From the NCBI GenBank assembly GCA_052388455.1, contig JBQTIA010000138.1, positions 1 through 21,854 of the forward strand: 21,854 nt of DNA, given 5' to 3'. The position numbers and the translations under genes were made by a program. This document shows, piece after piece, positions 1-8,141 of the stretch (position 1 is its first letter; every line of letters starts with the position of its first letter). The notes below the pieces were generated by a model. The model did not search any database, had not been told where the DNA came from, and saw only the letters and a program-made list of their open reading frames with translations. This stretch comes from CAZSNH01 sp052388455. Lineage in GTDB: Bacteria; Pseudomonadota; Alphaproteobacteria; Rhizobiales; Hyphomicrobiaceae.

Positions 1-342
1 GCGAAGAGCGAGATCGAGTGCGGGCCGGTGCGGCTCGACACGAAGACGGCGCGCGTTACCTGCGACGGACAGCAGGTGAAGCTCACGTCTCATGAGTACC
101 GGCTGCTTGCCTACCTCATGCATCACAGCGGCCGTGTCGTCTCGCGCACGGAACTGGTCGAGCATCTCTACGAGCAGGATTTCGATCGCGATAGCAACAC
201 CCTCGAGGTGTTCATCGGCCGGCTGCGGAAGAAGATCCCCGGCGACCTGATCAAGACCGTGCGCGGGCTCGGCTATCGCATGAGTATTGCCGACGCTCCG
301 GCGAGCGGGCGCGCGGGCGGCAAGTCCGATGCTGCGGATTAA
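1..342 (+). CDS. feuP: OmpR/PhoB-family response regulator, C-terminal DNA-binding part (5' end outside window)
   Basis: Only the C-terminal winged-helix DNA-binding domain is present. The reading frame is open from base 1, so the receiver domain with its phospho-acceptor Asp lies upstream of the window. Visible hallmarks of the OmpR effector domain are the LTSHEYRLLAYL helix, the SRTELVEHLY turn and recognition region, the LEVFIGRLRKKI recognition helix and the terminal TVRGLGYRM beta-hairpin. The last 14 bases overlap the start of the sensor kinase gene, so the two are translated together. The symbol is inferred from position: in Rhizobium, feuPQ lies next to cycHJKL, and the same four cytochrome genes follow here. 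FeuP-type regulators have been linked to iron uptake and to cyclic-glucan export. The family call is firm; the name is less so, and PhoP-like is the alternative label. Confidence 0.85.
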   Translation, partial: AKSEIECGPVRLDTKTARVTCDGQQVKLTSHEYRLLAYLMHHSGRVVSRTELVEHLYEQDFDRDSNTLEVFIGRLRKKIPGDLIKTVRGLGYRMSIADAPASGRAGGKSDAAD

Positions 343-1711
343 CTCGCTCGCCTTCCGCCTGTTCGCGACCTCGGCCGGCTGGACGCTGCTCGTTCTGCCG
401 CTGGCCGGATACATGATCTACCGGCTGTACAGCGAGGACGTCCGCAACACCTTCGACGCCGATCTCGAAAAGCTGGTCAACGTCTTCGAGACCGACACGC
501 TGACGGCGGGCGGCGCGGAACCCGTGACGCCGATCAACCGCTACCACCCGCTGTTCGAAGTGACGCATTCGGGCTGGTACTGGCAGGTGAAGCCGCTCGA
601 CGATCCCGCCGCCAAGCGGCTCGTCTCCCAGTCGCTGGCCACCGGCGCGCTCGCCTCGCCGCTCGAAGCGGGAGCCAAGGAGGACGCAGCGGGGCAGCGC
701 TGGATGAATTCGACCGGCCCGGCCGGCGAGCAGATTCGCATCGTCGAAGTGATCGGCGCAATCCGCAGGCCGGCCGGCGACGCGCGCTATTCGGTGACGG
801 TCGCCGGGCCGATCGAGTGGCTGGACGACCGGCTTTCGACATTCCTCACCAAACTCTCCATCGCGCTGACCCTGGCCGGAACCGGGTTGGTGGCGATGAC
901 GCTGTTCCAGGTTCGCTTCGGTCTTTTGCCGCTGAAGCAGATCGAGCGCGGGCTCTCGGCGATCCGTTCGGGACAGGCGAGCGACCTCGGCGGCGAGCTG
1001 CCGGTCGAGATCGAGCCGCTGCAGCAGGAGCTCAATGCTCTGATCCAGTCCAACCAGGATATCGTCGACCGGGCTCGAACCCAGGTCGGCAATCTGGCGC
1101 ACGCCCTCAAGACACCTCTGGCCGTCATCACCAACGAAGCCCGTGACGATTCCAGCACATTCGCCGCCAAGGTCGCCGAGCAGGCGAGCCTGATGCGCGA
1201 CCAGATCAACCACTATCTCGATCGGGCGCGGGTGGCGGCCCGCGTCGGCATCGGCCGATCGACGGAAGTGCGGCCGATCATCGAGCCTCTGGTCAGGGCG
1301 CTCGAGCGGATCAACCGCGAGCGTGAGATTTCGATCTCGTTCGAGTGCCCCGACGACGCTCGCTTCCAGGGCGAAAAGCACGACCTGGAGGAGATGCTCG
1401 GCAATCTGCTCGACAATGCGTGCAAGTGGGCGCGGCGCGATGTGTACCTGACCGTGAAGGCGCCTCCCCGCGACGCCCGCGGGACGGGCCGGCGACTGCA
1501 AGTTGCGGTCGAGGACGACGGTCAGGGGCTGAGCGAGGAGCAGCGCAAGCGGATCGGGAAGCGCGGCCTGCGCCTCGACGAAACCAAGCCGGGCAGCGGC
1601 CTCGGCCTCTCCATCGTCGGCGACCTGGCGCAGTCCTATCGGGGAACCATGGAGCTCGACCAGTCCCGGCGCGGCGGACTGCTGGTCAGGCTCGATCTGC
1701 CGGCGGTCTGA
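329..1711 (+). CDS. feuQ: Two-component sensor histidine kinase, FeuQ/PhoQ-like
   Basis: A 460-residue inner-membrane sensor kinase that should phosphorylate the regulator encoded just upstream. A first membrane segment (about residues 12-33) and a second (about 173-195) flank a periplasmic sensor domain of about 140 residues. A HAMP-like linker follows, then the H-box NLAHALKTPL with phospho-acceptor His258. The ATP-binding domain is complete: N-box GNLLDNACKWA, G1 box EDDGQGL and G2 box GSGLGLSIV. The ATG at 329 was chosen because it gives MLRINSLAFR leading straight into the first membrane helix; a longer frame from 287 would place extra Arg-rich residues inside the regulator gene. The gene overlaps the regulator by 14 nt. 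The name feuQ rests on synteny with the cytochrome maturation genes. Confidence 0.88.
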   Translation: MLRINSLAFRLFATSAGWTLLVLPLAGYMIYRLYSEDVRNTFDADLEKLVNVFETDTLTAGGAEPVTPINRYHPLFEVTHSGWYWQVKPLDDPAAKRLVSQSLATGALASPLEAGAKEDAAGQRWMNSTGPAGEQIRIVEVIGAIRRPAGDARYSVTVAGPIEWLDDRLSTFLTKLSIALTLAGTGLVAMTLFQVRFGLLPLKQIERGLSAIRSGQASDLGGELPVEIEPLQQELNALIQSNQDIVDRARTQVGNLAHALKTPLAVITNEARDDSSTFAAKVAEQASLMRDQINHYLDRARVAARVGIGRSTEVRPIIEPLVRALERINREREISISFECPDDARFQGEKHDLEEMLGNLLDNACKWARRDVYLTVKAPPRDARGTGRRLQVAVEDDGQGLSEEQRKRIGKRGLRLDETKPGSGLGLSIVGDLAQSYRGTMELDQSRRGGLLVRLDLPAV

Positions 1712-1796
1712 TCGTGATTTTGCTGGAGTTCAAGAAACCTCCGAGCAAATCCCTGAAAGTTCTCAGAATGGGCATTTACCTGCTGCATTTCGATCA

Positions 1797-1827
1797 CGGT
1801 GCCGCGCAAATGCCACGGTTGGCACCG
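1797..1827 (+). other. Weak inverted repeat in the 250-bp gap between feuQ and the lipoprotein gene
   Basis: Arms cggtgcc and ggcaccg (7 bp) are separated by 17 nt. The gap 1712-1961 holds no other feature I can support: no tRNA, no convincing sigma-70 promoter and no T-tract terminator. The repeat could be an operator or part of a 5' leader of the lipoprotein gene, or chance. Confidence 0.25.
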
Positions 1828-1961
1828 AACTTTTGCCCAAATCTGGGTACATGTCAGTCTAGGAATGTTGCAGCCTCGAGGTCGTGGGGCTAACGACGGA
1901 ATTCTTGTTTTTTGGGGCGGGCGCAAGGCGTTCCGCCGTCTCGACCGGTGAGAGGACGAAC

Positions 1962-2444
1962 ATGCGACGTATGCGGAAGCTGACCGCAGTCTCTATGGCG
2001 CTGGCCTTGTCGGCGTCGGTCGCAGGCTGCGGGCAGGACGGACCCAACAAGGCCGATACGGGCCTCGTGGTGGGTGCTGCCGCCGGCGGCATTCTCGGCA
2101 ACCAGATCGGCAATGGCGGCGGTCGCGTCGCGGCTACTGCCATCGGCGCTGTTCTCGGCGGCATCGTCGGCAGCGAGATTGGCCGCTCGATGGACCAGCA
2201 GGATCGCTTCCTCGCCCAGCAGGCCGAGTTCGATGCCTTCGAGCGCGGTCGCTCGGGACAGGGGCGCCAGTGGCGCAATCCCGACAACGGTCACTATGGC
2301 GAAATTATTCCGACCCGGCCCTATAAGCGCGGCGTCGCCGATTGCCGCGACTACACGCATAAGGTCTATATCTCGGGCCGCCCGCAGGCCATGCGCGGCA
2401 CCGCCTGCCGCAATGCCGATGGCACCTGGACGACGGTCAGCTGA
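1962..2444 (+). CDS. Glycine-zipper 2TM lipoprotein (17 kDa surface antigen-like)
   Basis: A 160-residue predicted outer-membrane or periplasmic lipoprotein. The N-terminus has a short basic stretch (MRRMRK), a hydrophobic core and a lipobox VAGC, which would place the lipid on Cys23. Residues 37-77 form a Gly/Ala-rich glycine zipper (GAAAGGILGNQIG and GAVLGGIVGSEIG), typical of the 17 kDa surface antigen/Rickettsia-type family, which packs as two helices in or on the membrane. The C-terminus (residues 118-160) contains two Cys (128 and 149), possibly a disulfide, and ends in DGTWTTVS, as in related envelope proteins. The ATG at 1962 has a good ribosome site (gagagg, about 6 nt upstream). A strong terminator follows, so the gene is probably monocistronic. 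The exact function is unknown; a structural or envelope-stability role is usual for the family. Confidence 0.85.
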   Translation: MRRMRKLTAVSMALALSASVAGCGQDGPNKADTGLVVGAAAGGILGNQIGNGGGRVAATAIGAVLGGIVGSEIGRSMDQQDRFLAQQAEFDAFERGRSGQGRQWRNPDNGHYGEIIPTRPYKRGVADCRDYTHKVYISGRPQAMRGTACRNADGTWTTVS

Positions 2445-2471
2445 ACCGGCCACGCGACAACTGACAATTCG

Positions 2472-2502
2472 AAGTCCCCGGGATCGCTCCCGGGGACTTT
2501 TT
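2472..2502 (+). terminator. Intrinsic (rho-independent) terminator of the lipoprotein gene
   Basis: A perfect 11-bp stem, aagtccccggg (2472-2482) with cccggggactt (2489-2499), has a 6-nt loop (atcgct) and a run of T ending at 2502. It lies 28 nt after the lipoprotein stop codon and separates it from the cytochrome maturation operon. Confidence 0.93.
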
Positions 2503-2625
2503 CTGGTGCGCGCCGTCGCGGACATCGCGGCGCCGCGACAGTTCGGCTTACTACCGCCTCGCGGCTTGCCGTGCGTGAATTGCGTCCCTATCCCTGAGGC
2601 CCGCCTTCGTCCTGGATCGTCCCTG

Positions 2626-3750
2626 ATGCTGCTGTGGATCGCTTTTGCTATTTTGACTGCGGCAGCCGTCGCGGCCCTGCTCGGTCCGTTGCGGAGGGAA
2701 ACGGCCGATGTTCCGAGTGCAAGCGACGCCGATATGGCGGTCTATCGCGACCAGCTGGCCGAGATCGCCGCCGATCGCGAGAGGGGCCTGCTCGGCGATA
2801 ACGAAGCGGAAAGTGCGCGGGCCGAAGTGGCTCGACGGGTGCTCGGCCGGCATCGGCAGATGCCGGAAGCCGCAGACACCGCGGAGAGATCGCAAGTCCC
2901 GCATTCTTCGCGGGACGACCGTCGCGCAACGAAGCTCGCCGCCACCATGCTGGCGGCCGGCGTGCCGCTATTGGCGCTGGCCCTTTATCTGACGCTCGGT
3001 TCGCCCGCACTACCGGGCCGGCCCTACGTCGATCCCGGCAGCAAGCCGATCGAGCAGGCGTCGGAGGCAGACCTCGTCGCCCTGGTCGAGGCTCGCCTCA
3101 GGCAATATCCCGACGAAGGCAAAGGCTGGGATGTCATCGCGCCGGTCTATCTCGGACAGCAGCGTTTTGCGGAAGCCGCGGACGCCTTCGCGAAGTCCCT
3201 CAAGCTGCTCGGCGAAACGCCGGCGCGGCTGAAGGGTCTGGCGGAAGCCACCATCCTGGCCAACAACGGCCTCGTCACCGAGCCGGCGCGGCGCGCCTTC
3301 CAGCGCATTCTCGAGCTTCAGCCGGGCAACGGCGAAGCTCGTTTCGGGCTGGCGCTGGCCATGGAGCAGGACGGCAAGATAGCAGAGGCGGCGGAGGAGT
3401 ATCGCCAGATCCTCGAAGCCGCTCCTCCAGACGCCCGCTGGCGGCCGGCACTCGAGGTGAAGCTGGCGCGGCTGCTGCGCGGTGGCGACGGCGGCGAAGG
3501 GTCTGCTGGCTTGGACAAGGCGCAGCGCGACAAGCTCGTGCTGTCGATGGTCGAGCGGCTGGCGGCGCGGCTCAAGACCGACGGCGGCGATCTGGCCGGC
3601 TGGCAGCAGCTCGTTCGATCCTACAAAGTGCTCGGTCGCGTCAGCGATGCCGCCGACGCGCTCGCCGCCGCACGGCGCAACTTCGCAGGCAACGCCGAGG
3701 CGCTGAGTGATCTCGACGCCTTCGCCAAGAGTATAGGCATGGGTTCGTGA
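2626..3750 (+). CDS. ccmI: Cytochrome c maturation protein CcmI (CycH)
   Basis: A 374-residue membrane-anchored chaperone that binds apocytochrome c and presents it to the CcmF/CcmH haem-ligation complex. The N-terminal membrane helix (residues 1-22, MLLWIAFAILTAAAVAALLG) is followed by a cytoplasmic loop with the family signature VYRDQLAEIAADRERGLL (39-56). A second membrane helix spans about 104-125. A long periplasmic domain (140-374) of tetratricopeptide-type helical repeats follows, for example GWDVIAPVYLGQQRFAEAADAF. The ATG at 2626 was chosen because the first membrane helix starts there; the upstream open frame overlaps the lipoprotein gene and the terminator. The ribosome site is weak. 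It is first in the tightly spaced ccmI-E-F-H set and 28 nt ahead of ccmE. Length and domain order are normal for alphaproteobacteria. Confidence 0.93.
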   Translation: MLLWIAFAILTAAAVAALLGPLRRETADVPSASDADMAVYRDQLAEIAADRERGLLGDNEAESARAEVARRVLGRHRQMPEAADTAERSQVPHSSRDDRRATKLAATMLAAGVPLLALALYLTLGSPALPGRPYVDPGSKPIEQASEADLVALVEARLRQYPDEGKGWDVIAPVYLGQQRFAEAADAFAKSLKLLGETPARLKGLAEATILANNGLVTEPARRAFQRILELQPGNGEARFGLALAMEQDGKIAEAAEEYRQILEAAPPDARWRPALEVKLARLLRGGDGGEGSAGLDKAQRDKLVLSMVERLAARLKTDGGDLAGWQQLVRSYKVLGRVSDAADALAAARRNFAGNAEALSDLDAFAKSIGMGS

Positions 3751-3778
3751 ATATACGCATCAACGACGAAAGGGCAGC

Positions 3779-4249
3779 ATGACGCGCAAGCAGAGACGCG
3801 CGACGATGATCGGCGCAGGGGTTACCATCCTCTCGCTCGCCGCCATCCTGATGCTGTTCGCATTCCGCGACGCCATCGTCTTCTTTCATACGCCGAGTGA
3901 CGTGGCCGAGAACAAGATCGCCACCGGCCAGCGCTTCCGTCTCGGCGGTCTTGTGGCCGAGGGATCGGTCCGGCGCGGGGAAGGCCGGCACGTGGCGTTC
4001 GCGGTGACCGACACGCTGAAGACACTCCCCGTCGCCTACGACGGCATTCTGCCGGACCTGTTCCGCGAGGGACAGGGCGTCGTCGCCGAAGGCTCGCTCG
4101 GGGCCGATGGAGTTTTTCAGGCCGACAACGTGCTCGCCAAGCACGACGAAACCTATATGCCGCCGGAAGTCGCCAAGGCGCTCAAGGAAAAAGGCGTGAA
4201 GCTCGGGCCGGGGGCGACGCACGACGGCGGCGCCACGGCCAAGCCGTGA
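3779..4249 (+). CDS. ccmE: Periplasmic haem chaperone CcmE (CycJ)
   Basis: A 156-residue haem chaperone. It binds haem covalently at one histidine and hands it to the CcmF/CcmH ligase for attachment to apocytochrome c. A cytoplasmic basic tip MTRKQRR is followed by a membrane anchor (about residues 11-30). The periplasmic OB-fold domain carries FRLGGLVAEGSV and the haem-binding motif LAKHDETYMPPE, with His122 as the covalent haem ligand and Tyr126 as the conserved partner. The tail after about 140 is flexible and Gly-rich. The ATG at 3779 is preceded by a good gaaaggg ribosome site 4 nt upstream. It lies 28 nt after ccmI and 16 nt before ccmF. Confidence 0.96.
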   Translation: MTRKQRRATMIGAGVTILSLAAILMLFAFRDAIVFFHTPSDVAENKIATGQRFRLGGLVAEGSVRRGEGRHVAFAVTDTLKTLPVAYDGILPDLFREGQGVVAEGSLGADGVFQADNVLAKHDETYMPPEVAKALKEKGVKLGPGATHDGGATAKP

Positions 4250-4265
4250 GAGGATCGGAGCTGGC

Positions 4266-6254
4266 GTGATCACCGAGATCGGACATTTTGCGCTCATTCT
4301 CGCACTGGTCATTGCGATCGTGCAGACGCTGGCGCCGTTCATCGGTGCGCGTTTGCGCGATCCCCGCGTGATGGCGGTGGCCGAGCCGGCGGCACTGGCG
4401 CAACTCGCCGCCCTGGCGCTCGCCTTCGCGGTGCTGGTGCACGCCTACGTCGTGTCGGATTTCTCGGTCGCCAACGTGGTGGCCAATTCGCATTCGACCA
4501 AGCCGCTTCTGTATAAAATCTCGGGCGCGTGGGGCAATCACGAGGGCTCGATGGTCCTCTGGGTGCTGATCCTGGCGCTGTTCGGCGCCATGGTGGCGGC
4601 CTTCGGCGCCAACCTGCCGGCCAGCCTCAAAGCCCACGTTCTCGCGGTGCAGGGATCGATCTCCACCGCTTTTCTGCTGTTCATCCTGCTGACGTCGAAC
4701 CCGTTTCTGCGGCTCGATGCGCCGCCTGCCGACGGCAACGGCCTCAACCCCATCCTGCAGGACCCGGCTCTCGCGTTCCATCCGCCGTTTCTCTACACGG
4801 GCTACGTCGGCTTCTCGATGGCGTTTTCGTTTGCCATCGCCGCGCTGATCGAGGGGCGGACGGACGCCGCCTGGGCGCGCTGGGTGAGGCCGTGGACGCT
4901 CGCCGCCTGGATGTTCCTCACCATCGGCATCGCGATGGGCTCCTGGTGGGCCTATTACGAGCTCGGCTGGGGCGGATGGTGGTTCTGGGATCCGGTCGAG
5001 AACGCCTCCTTCATGCCCTGGCTGGCCGGCACCGCGCTGCTGCATTCGGCGCTGGTGATGGAGAAGCGCGAGGCGCTCAAGGTCTGGACGGTGCTGCTCG
5101 CCATCCTGACCTTCTCGCTGTCGCTGCTCGGAACCTTCCTTGTGCGCTCGGGCGTGCTGACCTCTGTGCACGCCTTCGCGGTCGATCCCGAGCGCGGCGT
5201 CTTCGTGCTGGCGATCCTCACCGTCTTCACCGGCGGAGGGCTGGCGCTCTTCGCACTCCGGGCGCGCGATCTCAGTCAGGGCGGTCTCTTCGCGCCGATC
5301 TCGCGCGAAGGCAGCCTCGTGCTCAACAACATCCTGCTGACGACGGCTTGCGCGACCGTACTGATCGGCACGCTTTATCCCCTCGCGCTCGAAGCGCTGA
5401 CCGGCGCGAAAATCTCCGTCGGTCCGCCGTATTTCGACATGACGTTCGGCCCGCTGATGGTGCCGCTGCTCCTCGCGCTCCCCTTCGGACCGCACCTCGC
5501 GTGGAAGCGCGGCGATCTCCGCGGAGCCTCGCAGCGCCTGTTCTACGCGGTGATCGCGGCACTCGTGGCGGCGACCATCGGGTTCGTGCTGGCGGGGCGC
5601 GGTCCGCATCTGGCGCCGTTCGGTATCGCGCTCGGGGTGTGGGTGATGGCCGGCTCGCTGGCGGAAATCTTTTCGCGCGCGCGGCTCGGCGAGGTGACTT
5701 TCGCCGAGTCCCGGCGGCGCCTCGCAGGGCTTCCGCGCTCGGCCTTCGGCACGCTGCTCGCGCACTTCGGCGTCGGGCTCATGGTGGTCGGAATCGTCGC
5801 GACGACGGCCTATCGCGGCGAGCACGTCGGCGTGATGAAGCCCGGCGAGCGGGCGGCGCTGGCCGGCTACGAGGTGACGTTCAAGGGGGCCGTCCCTGTC
5901 AAGGGTCCGAACTACAGCGAGAAGCGGGGGCTGTTCGAGGTAACCCGCGGCGGCGCGCCGGTGACGACGCTGGAACCGGCCAAGCGCATCTACGACGCCC
6001 CGCCGCAGCCGACGACCGAAGCCGGGATCCTCGCCTCGTGGCGCGGAGACTTCTACATCGTGCTCGGCGACCAGCAGGACGTCGCGACCGAAGCCTTCGC
6101 GGTCCGCATGTACTTTCACCCGCTGGTGCGCTGCATCTGGCTCGGGGCGCTGATCATGTTCTTCGGCGGCGCCGTGTCGCTGACCGACCGGCGCCTCAGG
6201 ATCGGAGCGCCGGTCCGCGCCCGCCGTCCCGCCAGCGCCGTTCCGGCGGAGTGA
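4266..6254 (+). CDS. ccmF: Haem lyase subunit CcmF (CycK)
   Basis: A 662-residue polytopic inner-membrane protein of the haem-handling (HHP) family, the core of the cytochrome c haem ligase. The tryptophan-rich WWD signature is clear at about 225-246 (GSWWAYYELGWGGWWFWDP). Histidines expected for haem binding are visible in FHPPFLYTGYVG (His172), ALLHSALVMEK (His260), TSVHAFAVDPERG (His302) and LLAHFGVG (His500). Many hydrophobic helices span the whole length, with a large periplasmic loop near 515-620. The start is a GTG at 4266 with ggag 5 nt upstream; the protein then begins MITEIGHFALILAL, as expected. It overlaps no neighbour but is nearly contiguous with ccmH. Size and motifs are normal, and there is no sign of the split seen in some plants. 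Confidence 0.97.
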   Translation: MITEIGHFALILALVIAIVQTLAPFIGARLRDPRVMAVAEPAALAQLAALALAFAVLVHAYVVSDFSVANVVANSHSTKPLLYKISGAWGNHEGSMVLWVLILALFGAMVAAFGANLPASLKAHVLAVQGSISTAFLLFILLTSNPFLRLDAPPADGNGLNPILQDPALAFHPPFLYTGYVGFSMAFSFAIAALIEGRTDAAWARWVRPWTLAAWMFLTIGIAMGSWWAYYELGWGGWWFWDPVENASFMPWLAGTALLHSALVMEKREALKVWTVLLAILTFSLSLLGTFLVRSGVLTSVHAFAVDPERGVFVLAILTVFTGGGLALFALRARDLSQGGLFAPISREGSLVLNNILLTTACATVLIGTLYPLALEALTGAKISVGPPYFDMTFGPLMVPLLLALPFGPHLAWKRGDLRGASQRLFYAVIAALVAATIGFVLAGRGPHLAPFGIALGVWVMAGSLAEIFSRARLGEVTFAESRRRLAGLPRSAFGTLLAHFGVGLMVVGIVATTAYRGEHVGVMKPGERAALAGYEVTFKGAVPVKGPNYSEKRGLFEVTRGGAPVTTLEPAKRIYDAPPQPTTEAGILASWRGDFYIVLGDQQDVATEAFAVRMYFHPLVRCIWLGALIMFFGGAVSLTDRRLRIGAPVRARRPASAVPAE

Positions 6255-6259
6255 CTGCG

Positions 6260-6784
6260 ATGTGCCGATTGAAAATCTGCTTCAGCGTGACCGCCCTCCG
6301 CCTCGCCGTGGCTCTTTCGTTTCTGACGATGTTCTCCCCTTCCGCGTTCGCCGTGCAGCCGGACGAGGTGCTGAGCGACCGCGCTCTCGAGACCCGCGCG
6401 CGTGAGCTATCGGCCGAGCTTCGCTGTCTGGTCTGCCAGAACCAGTCGATCGACGACAGCGATGCTCCGCTGGCGCGCGATCTGCGCGTGCTGGTGCGCG
6501 AGCGGCTCGCGACCGGGTCGAGCGACCAGGAGATCAGGGACTATGTGGTTGCGCGCTATGGCGAGTACGTGCTGCTGAAGCCGCCGCTCGGCTGGCACAC
6601 GCTGCTGCTGTGGATTTTGCCGGCGCTGGTGCTGGCGGGGGCTGTCATGGCTGCCGCACGCCTCGTGAAGCCGGCCGCTCCGAGCGCCGTTGCAAGCGCT
6701 CTCGCGCGTCTCAGCCCTGAGGAAGAAGCGAAACTGAAGAGTATCGTCGAGCGTGCCGGAATCGATGAAACTGGCCGGGACTGA
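6260..6784 (+). CDS. ccmH: Cytochrome c maturation thioredoxin-like protein CcmH (CycL)
   Basis: A 174-residue membrane-anchored periplasmic thiol protein that keeps the CXXCH site of apocytochrome c reduced and works with CcmF in haem ligation. It has a signal peptide ending near SAFA (about residue 31). The family motif LRCLVCQNQSI carries the redox pair Cys56 and Cys59, a helical bundle includes ARYGEYVLLKPPL, and a C-terminal membrane helix spans about 114-134 with a short cytoplasmic tail. The ATG at 6260 has ggag 8 nt upstream. An in-frame GTG at 6251 overlaps the ccmF stop as GTGA and is a possible alternative that adds three residues. This is the short, single-domain form; the TPR part is supplied separately by CcmI. 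It ends 8 nt from the stop of the converging protease gene. Confidence 0.94.
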   Translation: MCRLKICFSVTALRLAVALSFLTMFSPSAFAVQPDEVLSDRALETRARELSAELRCLVCQNQSIDDSDAPLARDLRVLVRERLATGSSDQEIRDYVVARYGEYVLLKPPLGWHTLLLWILPALVLAGAVMAAARLVKPAAPSAVASALARLSPEEEAKLKSIVERAGIDETGRD

Positions 6785-6792
6785 ACTGTTGG

Positions 6793-7998
6793 CTAATCCC
6801 GGCGCTTGCCGCGGGAGGGCGTGACGCTGCCGGTTTCCACCGGCTCGCCTTCGGCGCGCGATAGCGCCGCCGGACGCAAGGCCAGCAGCCGATCACGCAG
6901 AGCAGCACTGGCGATGCCGGTGACGGAGCGCCGGTCTGCGCGCTCAAAACTCTCGATGGCTGTTCGCATCGTCACGCCGTAAACGCCGTCGAGCGGACCG
7001 CGGTAGTGTCCCCGCTCCGCGAGCAGCCCCTGCAACTCCTTGATCGAGGGTCGCCCGCTGACGATGACGGCCGATTTGAAGGCGGCAAGGCGCTCGGCGA
7101 ATGCGCCGCTGCCGACGGCCGTATTTGCGATGGTGTCCGACTTGTAGCGATGAACGACATCGCCGTTCTGCATCATCACCTTCGACCGGATGTAGGTGCC
7201 GACGTTGATCGCCACGACCTCCGGTCCCGCCGGGCCGTCGAAGAGCAGGGGCGAACCGGACGAGGCCCCGCCGGTGTCGCAGGAATGCAGTACGAGGTCC
7301 CGCGTGTCAGCGAAATCGCGGGAGATGGTCTGTCGCTCGACGGCCACCTCGCCGCGGCGCATCCAGCAGGGTCCGCCGAGCGTCAGTCGCCAGGACGGCA
7401 GGTCGTGGTGGTAGGCCACCTGATAGATGCGTCCCGCCTCGGCCAGTTGCTTGATGTCGGCCGGCGCACGCGCCGAGACCGCGAGCGCCCGGCCGCGGCA
7501 GACGGGAGCCGCAAGCCGTACGAGCGCCCAGTCGCGCGTAGCTTCGATCGGCGGTCGGATCGAAAGCCGCATCGAGCCGGCGACGATGTTCTCGGCTCCG
7601 CCGCCGCTTTCTACACCGGCGATTTTGGTCACGGCTTTGGCGGGCTTGCTCGCAGGGCGGAAGGTGAACCCCGAAAGCTTCGGGGCATCCTCGCCGCTGG
7701 TCCGGAAGAGACAGTGGGAGGCCGTCGCGATCATGTCGTCGCCGACGCAGAACGCGGTGCACACGGTGCGCGTGCGGGTTTCGTAGAGGATGCCGATGCT
7801 GGATTCGAGGTGACGCAGCGTGGCGGGCAGCGCGGAACGGTTGTCGGCGCCGAAGACGGCGGGCTGGGCGGCCACGGGCACGAGGGCGACCGCGGCGGCA
7901 AAGACGGCGGCGAGAGCCTGACGGGCGGAGATGGGAGGCGGGTCCGCGTATCGGACCGCAGACCAGGAGGCGAGAGAGCGGACGGCAGATCGAACCAT
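6793..7998 (-). CDS. Exported trypsin-like serine protease with C-terminal peptidoglycan-binding-like domain
   Basis: A 401-residue predicted periplasmic or anchored protease. A long basic N-region and hydrophobic core (about 28-45) form a signal peptide or signal anchor. The chymotrypsin-fold triad is visible: His95 in TASHC, Asp156 in RDWALVRL and Ser247 in CDTGGASSGSPLL. The GSP arrangement resembles V8/glutamyl-endopeptidase-type enzymes. Cysteine pairs near the active site suggest disulfides. Residues about 315-372 (IKELQGLLAERGHYRGPLDG and following) look like a PG_binding_1 repeat, which would tether the enzyme to the cell wall. The frame is open to 8073, where an ATG has a ggggga ribosome-like site. 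The intervening codons look non-coding and push the signal peptide far from the N-terminus, so 7998 is preferred. The gene is divergent from degP and convergent with ccmH. Its substrate is unknown. Confidence 0.8.
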   Translation of the reverse strand: MVRSAVRSLASWSAVRYADPPPISARQALAAVFAAAVALVPVAAQPAVFGADNRSALPATLRHLESSIGILYETRTRTVCTAFCVGDDMIATASHCLFRTSGEDAPKLSGFTFRPASKPAKAVTKIAGVESGGGAENIVAGSMRLSIRPPIEATRDWALVRLAAPVCRGRALAVSARAPADIKQLAEAGRIYQVAYHHDLPSWRLTLGGPCWMRRGEVAVERQTISRDFADTRDLVLHSCDTGGASSGSPLLFDGPAGPEVVAINVGTYIRSKVMMQNGDVVHRYKSDTIANTAVGSGAFAERLAAFKSAVIVSGRPSIKELQGLLAERGHYRGPLDGVYGVTMRTAIESFERADRRSVTGIASAALRDRLLALRPAALSRAEGEPVETGSVTPSRGKRRD

Positions 7999-8127
7999 GA
8001 GGGGGCGCCTGACCCTGGGGAGAGATGCTTCGCGATCAATGTTACCAACAGTTAAGGCGATCGAAAGGCGCATGTAATCCCCCCACGGCTAGGAAATTCA
8101 GCAGTGGCAGTTCCTGCCCAGCTTTTC

Positions 8128-8133
8128 GGAGGA
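8128..8133 (+). promoter_or_regulatory. Strong ribosome binding site of degP
   Basis: ggagga lies 8 nt before ATG 8142. This fixes the degP start against the longer open frame from 8025, whose extra residues would overlap the divergent protease gene's 5' region. Confidence 0.8.
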
Positions 8134-8141
8134 TTTCACGC

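Noticed and set aside
251..1501. 416-residue minus-strand open frame opposite the feuQ-like kinase
   Set aside because: No motifs, no ribosome site, and fully covered by a well-supported gene on the other strand.
1819..1837. Sigma-54 promoter-like ttggcac...ttgc before the lipoprotein gene
   Set aside because: The GG and GC dinucleotides are 12 nt apart instead of 10, which sigma-54 does not tolerate.
2515..2539. 7-bp hairpin gtcgcgg/ccgcgac upstream of ccmI
   Set aside because: Short arms and an 11-nt loop in very GC-rich DNA; expected by chance and with no supporting context.
4182..6119. 645-residue open frame on the minus strand opposite ccmF
   Set aside because: Arg/Glu/His-rich low-complexity translation with no recognisable fold; it is the antisense shadow of ccmF caused by high GC.
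8041..8056. CtrA-like ttaac/gtaac half-sites in the protease/degP divergent region
   Set aside because: The second half-site is imperfect and the spacing is 6 rather than 7; too weak to call.
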